Below are positions 62,458 through 64,000 of a stretch of DNA of 64,000 nucleotides, one piece after another (position 1 is the first letter of the stretch; each line of letters opens with the position of its first letter). The stretch comes from Saccharibacillus sp. CPCC 101409. GTDB lineage: Bacteria > Bacillota > Bacilli > Paenibacillales > Paenibacillaceae. The translations under genes were made by a program, and so were the position numbers. The notes beneath the pieces are model-generated. The model was not told where the DNA came from. It saw only the letters and a list, made by a program, of their open reading frames with translations, and did no database searches. The stretch lies in NCBI RefSeq assembly GCF_030518235.1, contig NZ_JAULSA010000002.1:744001-808000 (forward strand), read 5' to 3'.

Positions 62458-64000
62458 ATGGCGGAAACGACGATGACACCCCGGGATCTGCACACGACAT
62501 TGGAGCGGCTGAATGCCGCTCTAATTTCATATGGAGATCCGGAAAACGTGGCCAAGATCGGCCAACTGGAACAGAAATGGCGCGACCGGGAATTGACGCT
62601 CGCGTTCCTCGGACACTTTTCGGCGGGCAAATCGAGTCTGATCAACGCGCTCTGCGGCGGACCGATCCTGCCGTCGGGACCGCTGCCGACGACGGCAAAC
62701 GCCGCTGTGATCCGCAGCGGAGAGCGGCGCGCGGAAATCACGCTGCATGCGAACGAAGAAGCGGGAACCGCGGAAGCGCCCTCGCATACGGACGGACGCA
62801 AGATCGTGCTCGATCCGGAAGACATGCAGGAAACGCTGGCCGTGTACTGCAAAGACGGCGAAGCGTACGCGACGGTGGAGATCTGGGACGAAATTCCCCT
62901 GCTGGACGGCGGAGGCGCGTTTCTCGATACGCCGGGCGTCGATTCGACGGACGCGGCGCACGCTTCGGCGACGGACGCGGCGCTGCATCTGGCGGATATC
63001 GTGTTCTATGTGATGGATTACAACCACGTTCAATCCGAGACCAATCTGGCATTCGCCAAAAGTTTGTCGGACCTGGGCAAGCCGCTGTATCTGATTATCA
63101 ATCAGGTGGACAAGCATCGCGAAGAAGAACTGTCTTTTGCGGATTATCGGGAAAGCGTGGAGCGCACCTTCGCCGACTGGCGCATCGGGGCGGCGGGCGT
63201 ACTGTATCTGTCCGTCAAATATCCGCGGCATCCGCTCGGCGGCTGGAACCGGCTCACGAATCTGATCGGCAGCCTGCTGGGCGACCGGGAAGAACTGCTG
63301 GAGCGCGGCATCCGGCTGGCGGCGTCCGACCTGATCGATCGGCATATCGCGCGCGAACGGGAGGATCGTCCGGCGGAAGCCGCGCCGATGTCCGAGGAAG
63401 AAGAAGCGCTGGAGCACGGCGCGGAAGACAGTTTGCAAGCGCTTCAGCGGGAGCGGAGCGAGATCGCCGACCGTGGCGCGATCATGCGCGAAGCGCTGGC
63501 GTCCGATCTGAATCGAACGCTGGACAACGCTCCGATCATGCCGGCTTCCCTGCGCGATCTCGTCGCCGGCTATCTGGAAGCATCGGCGCCGGGCTTTAAA
63601 GCCGGCGGGCTGTTCGGTTCGAAGCGCAAAACCGAACAGGAGCGTTCCGGTCGGCTCGAAACGGTAACGGGCGATTTCGCCGAGCGGGTCGAAGCCGGGC
63701 TCGACGTGCATGTGCGCGAACGGCTGCGCGCGTTCGGGCGAGAACTGGGCGGCTGGGACGCCTCGGCGGAACGGGAGCTGGAGCAGGCGCTGCCGCGCGT
63801 GGAAAGCGGCTGGATCTCGTCGCGCTTGAAAGAAGGCGCGCGGCTGTCGCCGGAATATGTCATGAACTTCTCCGGCGATCTGCGCGCCGACGCGCTGGCG
63901 CGCTTTCGCCGGGCGGCGCTGGAATTCGCCGACCGCCTGCTTGAGCGCCGCTCACCGGAAGGCGCGCAGCGGCTGGAGCAGTTGGAGCGCGAGATCGGCT
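62458..64000 (+). CDS. Dynamin-like GTPase, N-terminal part (runs off the window)
   Basis: At least 514 residues, with the frame open to the window end. ATG 62458 follows GGAGGAGC. GTPase motifs: LGHFSAGKSSLINALCG (G1, ~51-67), PLPTTA (G2 Thr), LDTPGVDST (G3), INQVDKHR (G4). The long helical stretch after the G domain (EEEEALEHGAEDSLQALQRE) fits a dynamin stalk. Related to Bacillus DynA/YpbR, a membrane-fusing bacterial dynamin with two GTPase modules in one chain; whether a second module follows cannot be seen. Confidence 0.88.
   Translation, partial: MAETTMTPRDLHTTLERLNAALISYGDPENVAKIGQLEQKWRDRELTLAFLGHFSAGKSSLINALCGGPILPSGPLPTTANAAVIRSGERRAEITLHANEEAGTAEAPSHTDGRKIVLDPEDMQETLAVYCKDGEAYATVEIWDEIPLLDGGGAFLDTPGVDSTDAAHASATDAALHLADIVFYVMDYNHVQSETNLAFAKSLSDLGKPLYLIINQVDKHREEELSFADYRESVERTFADWRIGAAGVLYLSVKYPRHPLGGWNRLTNLIGSLLGDREELLERGIRLAASDLIDRHIAREREDRPAEAAPMSEEEEALEHGAEDSLQALQRERSEIADRGAIMREALASDLNRTLDNAPIMPASLRDLVAGYLEASAPGFKAGGLFGSKRKTEQERSGRLETVTGDFAERVEAGLDVHVRERLRAFGRELGGWDASAERELEQALPRVESGWISSRLKEGARLSPEYVMNFSGDLRADALARFRRAALEFADRLLERRSPEGAQRLEQLEREIG

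Noticed and set aside
1-64000. CRISPR arrays, tRNA or rRNA genes, insertion sequences, phage attachment sites
   Set aside because: No regularly spaced direct repeats, cloverleaf-type sequence, transposase motif or terminal inverted repeats were noticed.

Overview
The window is a stretch of chromosome from a GC-rich member of the Bacillales, most likely Paenibacillaceae (a Paenibacillus- or Saccharibacillus-like organism). The reasons are the gene order of the trp supra-operon (aroH, trpDCFBA, hisC, tyrA), the Bacillus-type block ypjA-ypjD-dapB-mgsA-bshB1-bshA-cca-birA-panBCD-dinG and ypmB/asnS/dnaD/nth, bacillithiol genes, a T-box leader, an SLH-domain surface protein and a YesMN/Lpl-type sugar transport cassette. 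I see no rRNA, tRNA, insertion sequence, phage gene or CRISPR array. Nearly all long minus-strand reading frames are shadows caused by high GC.

Layout. 1-7753: end of aroH, a promoter with a 477-nt leader ending in an attenuator-like structure, then trpD-trpC-trpF-trpB-trpA (tightly overlapped), hisC and tyrA. trpE is not between aroH and trpD. 7860-7990: a consensus promoter followed about 60 nt later by an intrinsic terminator, a good candidate for a small RNA. 8225-14857: an accessory patch of single-domain proteins (a broken metallophosphoesterase, HEAT repeats, ankyrin plus DUF4274-like, DMP19-like, another metallophosphoesterase, Imm33/DUF2185-like) that looks like orphan immunity-type genes. 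15060-16907: ECF sigma factor, membrane partner and histidine phosphatase.

17237-32689: conserved housekeeping block for lysine/cell-wall precursors (dapB), methylglyoxal (mgsA), bacillithiol (bshB1, bshA), tRNA CCA addition, biotin ligase, pantothenate (panBCD), DinG, the redox repressor Rex, a methylthioadenosine/SAH deaminase and a YpmB-like protein. 33071-36395 onward: an FtsH-like protease with a membrane partner, then a 3-hydroxyacyl-CoA dehydrogenase, acetate kinase, asnS and dnaD.

39717-46951: a divergent sugar ABC transporter with its two-component system and lipoprotein. 47178-49379: a second ECF sigma factor (apparently with an ATT start), its membrane anti-sigma candidate and a multi-pass membrane protein. 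49512-53401 (minus): proBAC under a clear proline-type T-box. 53408-56580: a LysR regulator divergent from leuCD. 56971-61264: cell-wall amidase and a large SLH surface protein. 61395-64000: nth, a small conserved-looking protein and the start of a dynamin-like GTPase that runs off the window.
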